Positions 41,601-46,638 of a stretch of DNA of 64,000 bases are shown piece after piece. The stretch is taken from assembly GCF_024763615.1 (NCBI RefSeq), contig NC_077222.1:29946001-30010000 (forward strand). Reading direction: 5' to 3'. The stretch comes from Phlebotomus papatasi. Lineage: Eukaryota; Arthropoda; Insecta; Diptera; Psychodidae. The notes under the pieces were generated by a model, which ran no database searches, was not told where the DNA came from, and saw only the letters and a program-made list of their open reading frames with translations. A program made the translations under genes and the position numbers. Every line of letters starts with the position of its first letter. Within the stretch, counting starts at the first letter, position 1.

Positions 41601-44600
41601 TATGCAGACTGTCCAAAATTATGAGCACTTCCCCTAAAGGTAAATCATTTCAACTATATTTTTTAATTTTTTTTTAATTTTAAAATTTAACCGTAGGGTC
41701 CTGATTTTTGGAGAAGATTAAAAAAAAAAAACTTATTTCGCGGTGGATAAAATTACTTAAGAGTAAATTCGTCTGAATGGGCACTCAATGGGTCACGTGG
41801 TAGAGCACTCGCTCTATGATGCAAGTGTCCCGGGTTCGAATCCCCTTTAGGTCACCAGGAATTTTTCTGGCGTTAAAGGTGTTCGGATTGCATCCAGTGA
41901 GCTTCACTGCACTTGATTCCACGGGCATGGGACTGACAACCTCATCCCGTACAAGAGAAAATAATAATGCATGTCTAGAAATCCCCTTGCGGGAAGGCCT
42001 TCTTCCTACATGAAATGTTGTGCCAGCATTATTATTATTATTATTAAATTCGTCTGAAGTAGAAAAACTGAATATTTTCTGTTAGCAGATGAGTTAAATT
42101 CGTATTTAAGCGGTAGATTTTTTGTTATTTTGATCTCACCATTTTTTACAAGACAAAAAATTGTATTCTTTTTGTATACAATTTTCTCAAAAATCTAAAT
42201 TTGATTAGTATTAAAAATGTATCGCTCAAGTACGAGTTTAACTCAATAGCTAATTGCGATATTCATGCAATTCTTCTTTTTAAATTTTTGGATATGTTTT
42301 AGAAGTTGCCTAGGCGGATGTTTCGGTCATAAACGAAAATACCGGTAAATTATTCTTACAAAATAATTCATAATAATAGTTTTTCAAAATCAAAGAATGT
42401 ATATTCTGTAGAGAGTGTATTTCTCAATAAAATGTGGTCATGTTTGGACTCCTTGAGAGACCTTCTTGAAGGGCTTGGAATTTATGATAAGTCTTAAAAG
42501 GTTGTAATAGATTTATGAACAGGACACGAACCAGTTGAACCGATAACTAACTTTTACCCGAAATACAATTGTATTAGTCCTAAACTAATTTGTACGACCT
42601 TTCCAGTGATTTACAAAAATCGATTTAAGTCGGTTATGAACCGGTAAACTTAAAAACTAATTTAGCTTATAAATCGCACGTTTTAGGGACTTTACTAATA
42701 TAGATAAGTGATATGAAGTTAGTTGTGATTGATAGGGGAGAGACGGCATGTTTGAGACACTTGTTTTTTGTTTTGGTTTCAAGAAATTATTTCCAAAACT
42801 TGGAAAATTATATTGAAATTTTGTATAGGGCTTTGTATACTCACTAGAATAGACTTCATTAAAATAATTCGATTAGTGTTTTTGTCATATTTATTTAAAT
42901 AATCAAAGAGCAATCTATCGTATCTCAATCATGCCGGCTCTACCCTATAGTATGTAACGAGTTTAAGTACTTCGCAACACAAATCCTTTAAAACCCTTTT
43001 TTTGTAAGCATCAAATATTTTTATTTACTAAAAGAGTCACAGAAATATAAATGATATGATATTTAAAAATATAAGACATTTAAAATTATTAAAGATCATC
43101 CCCTCACATAAGACATCAAATTAAATTTAATATTAAAAAAAAAATATTATTTTATATAAAAATATAAAAATATAATGTATATTTTTATACACTGAGAAAA
43201 ATAAGGGGATGCGATTAACTTTTTTTTCCTCGTAACTTTAACACTTTTTAGGTGTAAAAATATATCAACATTTTTTAATGTTAATTTTACACCTTTTAAG
43301 GGTGAAATCAACATGAAAGAAGCGTAACTTTAACCCATAATACACCTAAAAAACATAAGATTTACACCGATTTCGGATCAATTCTGCAGGGTAAAATAAC
43401 ATTTCTGGAATGTTATTTTAACTTTTTCGGATTTCTCTCAGTGTATGACCACATTCAGAAATTTTATTTTGGGTTGAGTCTCAAGAATCACACCCATTAA
43501 AATAGGAACCACACAAAATTTTTAAAAGAAAAAACTTTTGATTGTGGAGGTTCACAACAAATATAAAATCGTAAAACTTTGAAATATTTTCTTTATTAAG
43601 AATAATTTTATTATTATTATTAATATTAATTATTATAAAAAGATACCGCAAAAATTAATGAAATACTAGTTTTTAAAAAAATTCTTTTACTGACCAAATT
43701 TCTATTTTATACTGAACAAATTTAATTACACCGTTGATGCGTTTGACTGTACCGCCCTTGTGGCACGTGGGCTTTAATGAAAATCTATAATTTAAGGATA
43801 TTCTTCATCGATTGAACGTGATAGATCGGATCGATAAAATAGATCCCTAAGTGCTAGAATTAAAAAAAGCTTAAGAATATCAGGGGCACAAAGTCATCCC
43901 CGGTGACCAAAGTCACCCACGTCTACGGTACATATCAAACATTTCACTATTGTTTTCAATAAAATATATTTTAGAATTTAAGTATGTAACGATTGCGAAA
44001 AGTAGTAAAACCCACCTTAATATTTAAGAAATTAAACTGATAATGTAAATTAAGATCAACGAAATTTTAATTTTGTCAATTAAAGAGAATTTAAGCGAAA
44101 TGATCACCTTAAAAATTAATATGACAATTTTATGGACATTATTAAATAAATTTTCATTAATGGTTTTGAGTGAATTTTTAAAGCATTACGGATTTTGGAA
44201 TAATTACTGCAACAAGCTACCTAATTAGTAATTTTAAGAGTACATGCAAAATACAAAAATTATTACGAATTCGTCAGATTGTAACCAATGCCTCAAATAA
44301 AAAAAATATTCATGCATGATACGAAAAGAGGATTAATTGTAAAGAGAACCGAAATGTGCAATGTAATCGAAAATTAAAATAGGATAAATAATTTATTTAC
44401 TTCGTCAACGTTTTAATAGCTTCACTGTGATCCGGGAAGTCATGAAAATAAATATTCAAACATTATTTTTTTGTGATTGATATAAACATTCTATAAAACA
44501 GCCTCATAAAGCATATTAAAAGTTGAGTAATAGGAAATTTCTGAAGCATTCATCAATATTTTGGTCTTTTTTAGATAAATTGTTTAGAAATTAATTTCCG

Positions 44601-44987
44601 AAATTATTAGGGGTCAAAAAAAAATTGAGAAATCAGTGCTGAAAATATCATAACAATTGTGAGAATTTAAAGAAAGATTGTCTTTCTTAATTTTTCACAA
44701 GTTCCCTAATTAATTCACACTTTAAACTTAAACATCCAATACAGAGAGATCACTTTGAGTGACAAATAATTTAGAAGCACAAAAGAACGTTGTTTAAATA
44801 AAAAAAATCTTTTTTTTAAACTTTGTTTTCAAGGATATTTTTGGTTATGTAAAACACTCATTAAATATTTTTCATTTATAGATCAAGAATACATCTAAAA
44901 TGAAACTTACCTTCTTTTCAGGTAGTTGACATTGGAAGTGAAGCTATTTCGAAAGCTTGAAAAATTCAGGGTGCCGGTTTTTTGTTC
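2564..44987 (-). CDS. Syn: Synapsin gene (domains A-C), 3' part outside window
   Basis: Synapsin coats synaptic vesicles and tethers them to actin, setting the reserve pool. Six exons join in phase: 44911-44987, 29479-29615, 26148-26710, 25694-25798, 2733-2956 and 2564-2660, 1203 nt or 401 codons, all with GT-AG introns of about 15.3 kb, 2.8 kb, 349 bp, 22.7 kb and 72 bp. Visible in order: domain A with NYLKRRFSSGDL (an RRxS protein kinase A site), a proline-rich linker, the [16 protein letters not shown] block, then domain C with [45 protein letters not shown], the KAGHCHGG nucleotide-binding loop, [20 protein letters not shown] and [18 protein letters not shown]. The rest of domain C and domain E should lie left of position 2564 and were not found in 1-2563. 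The two long introns hold Timp (opposite strand) and a FLYWCH-like gene (same strand). No in-frame ATG is seen in the first exon. Confidence 0.96.
2733..2956 (-). CDS. Syn: Synapsin exon: nucleotide-binding loop of domain C
   Basis: The exon starts TTCAGCTGG after CCAACAG and ends at GTAAGG, 224 nt (74 codons plus 2 nt). The frame reads [50 protein letters not shown] and [16 protein letters not shown] is the glycine-rich loop that closes over ATP in synapsins. It joins in phase with the exon ending NPREL at 25694, across a 22.7-kb intron. Confidence 0.96.
3532..3746. mobile_element. GGGGAAAGTACTCTCC MITE, copy 2
   Basis: 215 bp, TA on both sides, same arms as copies at 1218 and 15933. It lies in the large synapsin intron. 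Confidence 0.8.
4118..4626. mobile_element. CAGTGGCGGCC MITE with a second internal inverted repeat
   Basis: 509 bp, TA on both sides, ends CAGTGGCGGCCAAAATTATA and GGCCGCCACTG. Inside, TTGGCCGCTAGAAGTCTCTA near 4250 pairs with TAGAGACCTCTAGCGGCC near 4470, giving nested arms. Resembles mariner-derived MITEs. Confidence 0.8.
5200..5600. repeat. CCGAGAGACGGCTTAG inverted-repeat family, complex copy
   Basis: Several arms of CCGAGAAACGGCTTAG/CGTCTCTCGGCTAA and stretches of ATTATAATCAAAAT occur in both orientations, suggesting nested or rearranged copies. A simple copy is at about 7575-7705 and an end fragment at 31478-31520. Confidence 0.5.
5920..6187. repeat. CAGGGGCATGxCATTT repeat, copy 1
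   Basis: Matches 22053-22332 in the opposite orientation over about 260 bp (shared CGAAAACAGGGAAAAAATTA and GGCAATCTACGAAGTTTTGG blocks). Confidence 0.6.
7575..7705. mobile_element. CCGAGAGACGGCTTAG MITE, simple copy
   Basis: TTAGCCGAGAGACGGCTTAG faces CTAAGTCGTCTCTCGGCTTA across about 50 bp. Outer ends are uncertain. Confidence 0.55.
8424..8660. mobile_element. AGGTAAAGTACCCTCTAGTC MITE, intact copy
   Basis: 237 bp, TA on both sides, with inverted arms of about 45 bp (GTCGGCCGGTTTCTCAACTC and mirror). Serves as the uninterrupted reference for the copy at 30208-30602. Confidence 0.85.
9600..9890. repeat. Dispersed repeat with GAACCGGTTATGA-type motifs
   Basis: Matches 26840-27150 in the opposite orientation (GGCTCTAGA, CGAATGGTATCATATTTAA) and part of 42500-42690. 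All three carry several diverged ACCGATTTAAATCGGTT-like motifs. Boundaries are unclear. Confidence 0.45.
10249..11113 (-). mobile_element. TA-flanked DNA transposon derivative with Pipsqueak-like ORF, copy B
   Basis: 865 bp with terminal inverted repeats (GGGTAAATGTCCTAATTCAAAACC and its mirror GGTTTTGAATTATCTTAATT...ACCC) between TA dinucleotides. It carries an 80-codon ORF at 10495-10737 (minus) that is shared with copy C. No catalytic DDE/D domain is present, so it is non-autonomous. Confidence 0.75.
10495..10737 (-). CDS. Truncated transposase N terminus, Pipsqueak-like helix-turn-helix
   Basis: 80 residues: [20 protein letters not shown] at the start and [19 protein letters not shown] at the end. 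The second motif resembles the first helices of the Pipsqueak helix-turn-helix found in pogo-type transposases. The ORF stops shortly after, so it is a remnant of a larger protein or a captured first exon. Confidence 0.4.
   Translation of the reverse strand: MKFSNEIITYFVNKKGFSEVSANASIGNPGNIIFWRDFLIVLNGKGGKTRNKNKSCTQKQLNKVLEAFRRGFSYTLFVSN
12251..12283 (+). promoter_or_regulatory. Candidate RNA polymerase II core promoter (TATA plus initiator)
   Basis: TATAAG at 12251 is followed by an arthropod-type initiator TCAGTT at 12276, putting the start A at 12278, 27 bases from the first T of the TATA box. Downstream lies a GC-richer stretch (12285-12345) that resembles a 5' UTR, with an ATG near 12348 and a donor-like GTGATA close after it. 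The site is in the large synapsin intron on the opposite strand. No gene product was identified. Confidence 0.4.
13092..13583. mobile_element. TCGCTCCTTGGAAATTACAA MITE, copy 1
   Basis: 492 bp, TA on both sides, arms TCGCTCCTTGGAAATTACAA and TTGTAATTTCCAAGGAGCGA continuing for about 30 bp. Confidence 0.85.
14128..14362. mobile_element. GGGGAAAGCGTGCTACCTTC MITE
   Basis: 235 bp, TA on both sides, right end GAAGGTAGCGCGCTTTCCTC. A partial relative lies near 45365 (TAGCTTCGGACGACTTAAGC). Confidence 0.75.
15260..15415. mobile_element. AAGTGGGGCACCTTT MITE
   Basis: 156 bp, TA on both sides, ends GGAAGAAGTGGGGCACCTTT and AAAAGGTGCCCTATTTCCCC. Half copies occur at about 3857-3920 and 39775. Confidence 0.65.
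15933..16147. mobile_element. GGGGAAAGTACTCTCC MITE, copy 3
   Basis: 215 bp, TA on both sides. Its right-hand TA (16148-16149) is also the left-hand TA of the next MITE. Confidence 0.8.
16150..16305. mobile_element. CAGTGCGACGCCAGTAGTG MITE
   Basis: 156 bp with ends CAGTG...CACTG between TA dinucleotides. Several internal copies of AGTAGTGTnAA occur. It abuts the MITE at 15933-16147. Confidence 0.65.
17810..17960 (-). repeat. SINE-like repeat, second copy
   Basis: Shares TCATCTCTGnTTTTT, the CATGCGGCCATCGCCGTCTT core, GATTCCAACCTCCGGGATG and CCCTTCATTGGTTGTATATT with the copy at 35071-35361. Probably truncated on the right. Confidence 0.65.
18306..18480. repeat. CTTCGCACATACTTCGGCTT repeat
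   Basis: Inverted ends (CGCACATACTTCGGCTTCA and TGAAGCTAGAGTA) with related sequence at 13605-13700 and 57697-57870. Confidence 0.5.
18494..19349 (+). mobile_element. Pipsqueak-ORF DNA transposon derivative, copy C
   Basis: 856 bp, opposite orientation to copy B, TA at both ends, ends CGGTAAATTAAGCTAATTC and GAATTAGTACATTTACCC. Internal sequence matches copy B over its length, including two blocks of CCAAATGGAAA repeats at the left. Confidence 0.75.
18867..19103 (+). CDS. Truncated transposase N terminus, copy C
   Basis: 78 residues, collinear with the ORF at 10495-10737 and nearly identical in the first 29 residues; [19 protein letters not shown] is conserved. The two ORFs end within a few codons of each other. 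Confidence 0.4.
   Translation: MKFSNEIITYFVNKKGFSEVSANASIGNLGNMIFLERFSHCLDGKGQKTKNKNKYCTQEQLNKVLEAFRRGFTYTVSN
20640..20769 (+). CDS. Timp: Timp exon 1: signal peptide and zinc-chelating N terminus
   Basis: 43 codons plus one base, ending at the donor GTATGT. It carries the 26-residue signal peptide and the CSC...HPQTQIC motif. The third cysteine (mature position 13) is present as in vertebrate TIMPs; as far as I recall the Drosophila protein lacks it. Confidence 0.94.
20640..25132 (+). CDS. Timp: Tissue inhibitor of metalloproteinases (TIMP), complete
   Basis: A secreted inhibitor of matrix metalloproteinases. Four exons: 20640-20769, 20842-20927, 21001-21222 and 24944-25132, 627 nt or 208 residues, close to the Drosophila protein in length. 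Residues 1-26 form a signal peptide; cleavage before C27 leaves the N-terminal [13 protein letters not shown], where in this family the first cysteine chelates the catalytic zinc. The N-terminal (NTR) domain continues with [22 protein letters not shown] and NICDFVKEY; the C-terminal domain has [13 protein letters not shown] and KCHWKR. I count 14 cysteines in the mature protein. Start: the ATG at 20589 is in frame but would add 17 polar residues before the signal peptide, so 20640 is preferred. The gene lies inside a synapsin intron on the opposite strand. Intron 2 appears to be GC-AG; intron 3 is 3.7 kb and full of repeats. A polyadenylation signal AATAAA lies near 25284. Confidence 0.95.
20842..20927 (+). 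CDS. Timp: Timp exon 2
   Basis: The exon follows ATTTTAG and reads [16 protein letters not shown], then [10 protein letters not shown], the second and third strands of the NTR barrel. The frame hits a stop just after AAG unless it is spliced. The only donor that keeps the family alignment is GCAAGC at 20928, giving a GC-AG intron of 73 bp. Confidence 0.88.
21001..21222 (+). CDS. Timp: Timp exon 3
   Basis: A 74-codon exon, phase 0 at both ends, from CTCTTTTAG to the donor GTAAGT. It encodes [46 protein letters not shown] and ends KKGCSCE. This is the rest of the inhibitory domain and the first disulphides of the C-terminal domain. Confidence 0.94.
21491..22689. repeat. GGAGACTGGGG composite element in Timp intron 3
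   Basis: Ends GGAGACTGGGGTAAATAGTC and TTTGCCCCAGTCTCC are inverted repeats. The inside differs from the related element at 39114-39652 and contains the repeat at 22053-22332. Confidence 0.5.
22053..22332. repeat. CCAGGGGxTGACATT repeat, copy 2, in Timp intron 3
   Basis: About 280 bp with short inverted ends CCAGGGGGTGACATTA and ATGTCATGCCCCTGG. It is nested in a longer composite (21491-22689). Confidence 0.6.
24944..25132 (+). CDS. Timp: Timp exon 4, C-terminal domain and stop
   Basis: The exon follows TTGCAG and encodes [45 protein letters not shown] and IMAP before TAG. Seven cysteines and the CxWxR-like ending are typical of the TIMP C-terminal domain. Confidence 0.95.
   Translation: MQPCFTNNCPPMEGTCNWSFMSPCETNYGVCIPSRGTFTPDGKPTKCHWKRSSPYMSCIMAP
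25694..25798 (-). CDS. Syn: Synapsin exon: domain C, DKPWVF segment
   Basis: A 35-codon exon, phase 0 at both ends, between acceptor AAATAG and donor GTAAGT. It encodes [17 protein letters not shown] followed by [18 protein letters not shown], a hallmark block of the synapsin ATP-grasp-like fold. It lies 562 bp beyond the stop codon of Timp, which is on the other strand. Confidence 0.97.
26148..26710 (-). CDS. Syn: Synapsin exon: linker and first half of domain C
   Basis: This is the largest exon, 563 nt, from TTTTTTAG to the donor GTGATT. It encodes APGTAGGPP, a serine/alanine-rich linker, [20 protein letters not shown], and the start of the domain C fold from [13 protein letters not shown] to SLYQFQ. 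The strong match to insect synapsins over almost 190 residues makes this the anchor of the gene call. A start could be placed at the internal ATG at 26684, but the upstream frame stays open to a good acceptor and continues into another synapsin exon. Confidence 0.97.
26840..27150. repeat. Dispersed GAACCGGTTATGA-type repeat, second copy
   Basis: In the synapsin intron left of exon 29479-29615; related to 9600-9890 and 42500-42690. Confidence 0.45.
27355..27600 (-). repeat. SINE-like repeat, third copy
   Basis: A more diverged copy with the same core and, on the right, GCCATAATGGCTGTTTGATT, matching GCCATAAAGGCTGTTTGGCT of the 35071-35361 copy. It lies in the synapsin intron between exons at 26710 and 29479. 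Confidence 0.65.
29479..29615 (-). CDS. Syn: Synapsin exon: domain A end and proline-rich linker
   Basis: The exon starts after TTTTCGTTGCAG and ends CCCCCCG before GTAAGATC. It encodes [14 protein letters not shown] and then a proline-rich stretch ending NIPPPP. The first base completes the arginine codon of the upstream exon (RRFS) and the last base joins CA of the next exon to give alanine, so phase is preserved on both sides. Confidence 0.93.
30208..30602. mobile_element. AGGTAAAG MITE carrying a nested MITE
   Basis: Same family as 8424-8660, TA on both sides, arms diverged. It is split by the insertion at 30336-30481; without it the length is close to that of the intact copy. Confidence 0.8.
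30336..30481. mobile_element. GCCGTACTCACTATGGCG MITE nested in another MITE
   Basis: 146 bp, perfect ends GCCGTACTCACTATGGCG and CGCCATAGTGAGTACGGC, TA at 30334-30335 and 30482-30483. Internal ATAACGAGATAACG-type repeats. Confidence 0.85.
30940..31475 (-). repeat. GGAGACTGGGGCAAAATTTG element, inverted copy
   Basis: Reverse complement of 39114-39652 over most of its length; right end TTTTGCCCCAGGCTCCCC. The left end lacks the matching inverted terminus. Confidence 0.6.
31835..32785. repeat. Pair of about 330-bp direct repeats
   Basis: 31835-32165 and 32449-32775 share GGAATTCTGTAA, ACACGTGAGTT, GAAACCTGGnAATGCCAAT, AATGAAATCCCTTTACTTA and TTCTGACAATGCCACGT. They are roughly 85 percent alike by eye and are separated by unrelated sequence. 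Origin unknown. Confidence 0.6.
34099..34348 (+). mobile_element. CACTGAGAAAAA MITE, copy 1
   Basis: About 250 bp, ends CACTGAGAAAAAA and TTTCTCTCAG, with internal AGGTGTAAAAATATATCAAC and CCTGCAGTATTGAT-type blocks. An inverted copy lies 130 bp to the right. Confidence 0.8.
34480..34733 (-). mobile_element. CACTGAGAAAAA MITE, copy 2, inverted
   Basis: Reverse complement of copy 1 with few differences; right end TTTTTTTCTCAGTG at 34733. Confidence 0.8.
35071..35361 (-). mobile_element. SINE-like element, GCGGCCATCGCCGTCTTAGC family, copy with duplication
   Basis: About 290 bp, flanked by TTTCATATAAATTG at 35057-35070 and 35362-35375. A tail of GATT/GATTT repeats at the left suggests minus-strand orientation. 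The core ATGCGGCCATCGCCGTCTTA recurs at 17846 and 27388. The right end is AT-rich, so the duplication could partly reflect local composition. No clear pol III boxes were seen, so it could instead be the 3' end of a longer non-LTR element. Confidence 0.6.
35353..37016 (-). CDS. Protein with three tandem FLYWCH-like zinc fingers
   Basis: Exon 1 is 37016-36097 and exon 2 is 36031 to at least 35429; a 65-bp GT-AG intron (36032-36096) removes the TAA that would otherwise end the ORF at 307 residues. Three copies of one module follow each other (residues about 10-90, 168-250 and 325-405). Each has CWxYRF, GxKxYxxC and exactly C-x9-C-x23-HTH (C52, C62, H86, H88 and C211, C221, H245, H247 in the first two). 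This fits the FLYWCH/GCM1-like DNA-binding family. After the third finger comes a segment ([20 protein letters not shown], then [11 protein letters not shown]) like that following such fingers in MULE transposases, so a domesticated transposase origin is possible. IKQEP-type motifs look like sumoylation sites. The C terminus is uncertain: past 35429 the frame is AT-rich and two donor-like sites occur. It lies in a synapsin intron, same strand. Confidence 0.72.
35429..36031 (-). CDS. FLYWCH-like gene exon 2 (finger 3 and C-terminal helical segment)
   Basis: The exon begins after CTAAATTCCAG and reads [15 protein letters not shown], then a third finger with [30 protein letters not shown] and [11 protein letters not shown]. 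It continues to [16 protein letters not shown]. The donor GTACGT at 35428 or GTAATT at 35424 probably leads to a further exon that I could not find; if neither is used the frame stops at 35353. A SINE-like insertion begins about 70 bp beyond. Confidence 0.7.
36097..37016 (-). CDS. FLYWCH-like gene exon 1 (fingers 1 and 2)
   Basis: The start ATG at 37016 opens with a basic stretch ([11 protein letters not shown]). The exon holds two fingers separated by an acidic linker (residues about 125-165) and ends CAAGA before the donor GTAATA at 36096. Confidence 0.75.
38957..39770. mobile_element. AGTGCCCGCTCTCTAATTCGG element with nested insertion
   Basis: Ends AGTGCCCGCTCTCTAATTCG and CGAATAACGAAGCGGGCACT are inverted. 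The inside holds the GGAGACTGGGG element at 39114-39652. A lone right end is at about 47020-47050. Confidence 0.65.
39114..39652 (+). mobile_element. GGGGAGACTGGGGCAAAATT element
   Basis: About 540 bp, ends GGGGAGACTGGGGCAAAATT and AGTTTTGCCCCAGTCTCCCT. Nested in the element at 38957-39770. Confidence 0.65.
39840..40320. mobile_element. TCGCTCCTTGGAAATTACAA MITE, copy 2
   Basis: About 480 bp with the same arms as copy 1. It is inserted in a GGGGGAAGTGGGGCA-type element whose halves lie at about 39775-39839 and 40321-40460. Confidence 0.75.
40568..41633 (+). mobile_element. GGGGAAATGCTCATAATTTT transposon with degenerate Pipsqueak-like coding remnant
   Basis: About 1.07 kb, TA on both sides, ends GGGGAAATGCTCATAATTTT and AAATTATGAGCACTTCCCC. 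The right half (41111-41400) has unusually gene-like codons. A TIR element with an internal deletion is the likely reading. Confidence 0.65.
41111..41230 (+). pseudogene. Remnant of a pogo/Pipsqueak-type transposase
   Basis: ATG opens a frame reading [20 protein letters not shown], then [15 protein letters not shown] and a stop. The spacing resembles the Pipsqueak helix-turn-helix at the start of pogo-type transposases. A further transposase-like patch ([20 protein letters not shown]) follows at about 41325-41385 in another frame, so the gene is broken. Confidence 0.4.
41778..42044 (+). mobile_element. tRNA-derived SINE with 14-bp target-site duplication
   Basis: 267 bp. The head has an RNA polymerase III box A-like TGGTAGAGCACTCG and a perfect box B GGTTCGAATCC near 41833. 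The body is unrelated to tRNA, and the tail is an ATT microsatellite (about 42028-42044). TAAATTCGTCTGAA flanks it at 41764-41777 and 42045-42058, showing target-primed insertion. A functional tRNA gene is unlikely given the tail and duplication. Confidence 0.9.
42735..42945. mobile_element. GGGGAGAGACGGCATGTTTG MITE
   Basis: 211 bp, TA on both sides, right end CAATCATGCCGGCTCTACCC. Confidence 0.7.
43190..43443 (+). mobile_element. CACTGAGAAAAA MITE, copy 3
   Basis: 254 bp with perfect CACTGAGA/TCTCAGTG ends and TA on both sides, which fixes the ends of the family. Confidence 0.85.
44911..44987 (-). CDS. Syn: Synapsin exon: domain A with PKA site
   Basis: The exon follows an acceptor TTTCAG and ends at the donor GTAAGT. 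It reads in the phase needed by the next exon (25 codons plus 2 nt) and ends with the domain A core NYLKRR. The last arginine codon is split across the junction as AG|G. There is no in-frame ATG; the only ATG is out of frame and stops after four codons. An in-frame CTG (codon 7 of the exon, context CACCCTGAAT) is a possible start. Known: vertebrate synapsin I begins with a similar NYLRRR stretch, and CUG initiation has been reported for the Drosophila gene. Confidence 0.85.
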
Positions 44988-45060
44988 CTGAAATGGCAAT
45001 TTTTAAATAAATGTTAATATTTTTGGTTTATTGTTTTCAATTTAAAAATTAATTTATTAC

Positions 45061-45092
45061 CTGTGGCGGGGCGCAAATTCGCCCACACCCAA
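45061..45092 (-). CDS. Syn: Possible small upstream synapsin exon or 5' UTR end
   Basis: A GC-rich patch ends CCGCCACAG at the donor GTAATA, 73 bp upstream of the first recognised synapsin exon, and has an acceptor-like CTGCAG before it. Read in the synapsin frame it gives GCGRICAPPQ. The frame meets a TAA about 46 bases upstream of 45061-45092 with no ATG in between. It could be a coding microexon, the 3' end of a non-coding first exon, or chance. Only the donor and the base composition support it. Confidence 0.3.
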
Positions 45093-46225
45093 CTGCAGCA
45101 ATAGCACTAATATTGAATTAAGCAAAACTAAGTGGATAATTTGGTTTTGTCCAAATTAGAAGTCTGTCTCAGTTGTAATGACTACTTCACAGTCAATTCG
45201 AAGTTTCTATTAAATTAAAACCTTAAGAAGGTTGAAGACGTTTTTGGAAAAGGGATTTTAATTTCTGAAATATAAATAAAGAAAAAAATTTCATTAAAAA
45301 ACTTATAAGTGTATTAGAAAACGTTCATGAATGCTTAAAAAGTGTTTTATTTAATTTGAAGGAAAATGTAGCTTCGGACGACTTAAGCTTTGAACAACTC
45401 AGTTTTTTCAATACGTTTTTAATAAATTTTCCCCATTATAATATTACATTATAATTTGTTAGTCCAATGCCTGAAATCTCCCAAAAACTATAGGTCAAAT
45501 TCATTAAGAACATAGATAAAAAATAATTTAAAATAAATATTATTACAAATTAAATATTATTAAGTAATATTTGTGATATACTTTTAGATGCAGAAGTTTT
45601 ACAATGCCTTTTCTTTTCGATCAATTCTTTAATTAAATAATTAAGTTTGAAAATATTTCTAAAACACTTCCGATAGATGGAAAAATTTACAATAAAAGTA
45701 ATTGTATCTGTCAAAGTTCACGTGATCTCATCGATTTATTATATAGTATGACTTGTTCCGTCAAAATTAAATTTTTAACCATTTTCTCGTAAGAATTATA
45801 ATAATTATCGACCAAAAAAAAAATTTTGAAGATTGTGAGAATATGTTTAAAAACTTTGCAGGGGTATGGTCTATTCTTGAAAGTACAGAATTATCATTAG
45901 ATTAACACGGAGAGAGTTGTTAGCTTTAAAAAATTAAAAATATTGTAATGTGTTCAATTAAATATTGAAGATTTAATAAAATTATATTTAAATTTCAGAG
46001 CCATAGTACTTGAAAAATTTGTGACCTAAATAATGAGCATAATTCACCTATCTTAAAAGGTTACGTACGTGGGTTTTGCGATTCCCAAAAAAAAAATTTT
46101 TATATTGCAGAATATTGCAAGAATCCTTGAAGTTTCAAGTTTTTTTTAAAAGAAATGTAGAAAGTAGAACGTTTAAAGTGAAAACGCTGAAAAAGATAGA
46201 TAAGTTTCTCAACGATGAACTGGCG

Positions 46226-46638
46226 CAATTGAACTCAGAGGGTTATCTCCGGTGATTGTCAGTGAAAAAAGTTAGTCACCCTAAGATGAAAACACTTTTT
46301 TGGTTTTGCCCAGAGCTTTCGATCCTGATGGGGATCTTCTTTAGTGGTCAACTAAATTGTGTTTCCAGAGTCTTTCTTAGGGATCGTGTGGCTCATGTGG
46401 TTCCAGATCATCATCAGCAGGATGTCAGTGTGGGACGATCTTTCCTTTTGGAGAACTTTTCTCACGATTTTTGAACTTTTTCGGTGGTTTTTATGCGAAA
46501 ACTAACTTTTTGTAATTTTGTTGATCACTGAAGAAGATCCCCATCAGGATCGAAAGCTCTGGGCAAAGCCAAAAAACCTTTTTCATCTTAGGGTGACTAA
46601 CCTTTTTAACTGATAATAATCGGAGATATCCCTCTGAA
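46226..46638. mobile_element. Long-arm palindromic MITE
   Basis: Arms of about 120 bp: TCAGAGGGTTATCTCCGGTG ... CCTAAGATGAAAA ... AGCTTTCGATCCTGATGGGG on the left, and the mirror on the right with few mismatches. Central spacer about 150 bp. A 72-codon frame in it is a by-product. Confidence 0.75.

Noticed and set aside
41778..41860. A functional tRNA gene
   Set aside because: The sequence has pol III boxes but the acceptor stem does not pair well, and it is part of a SINE with tail and target-site duplication.
46256..46474. 72-codon plus-strand frame
   Set aside because: It falls inside a long inverted repeat and has no similarity to a known protein.
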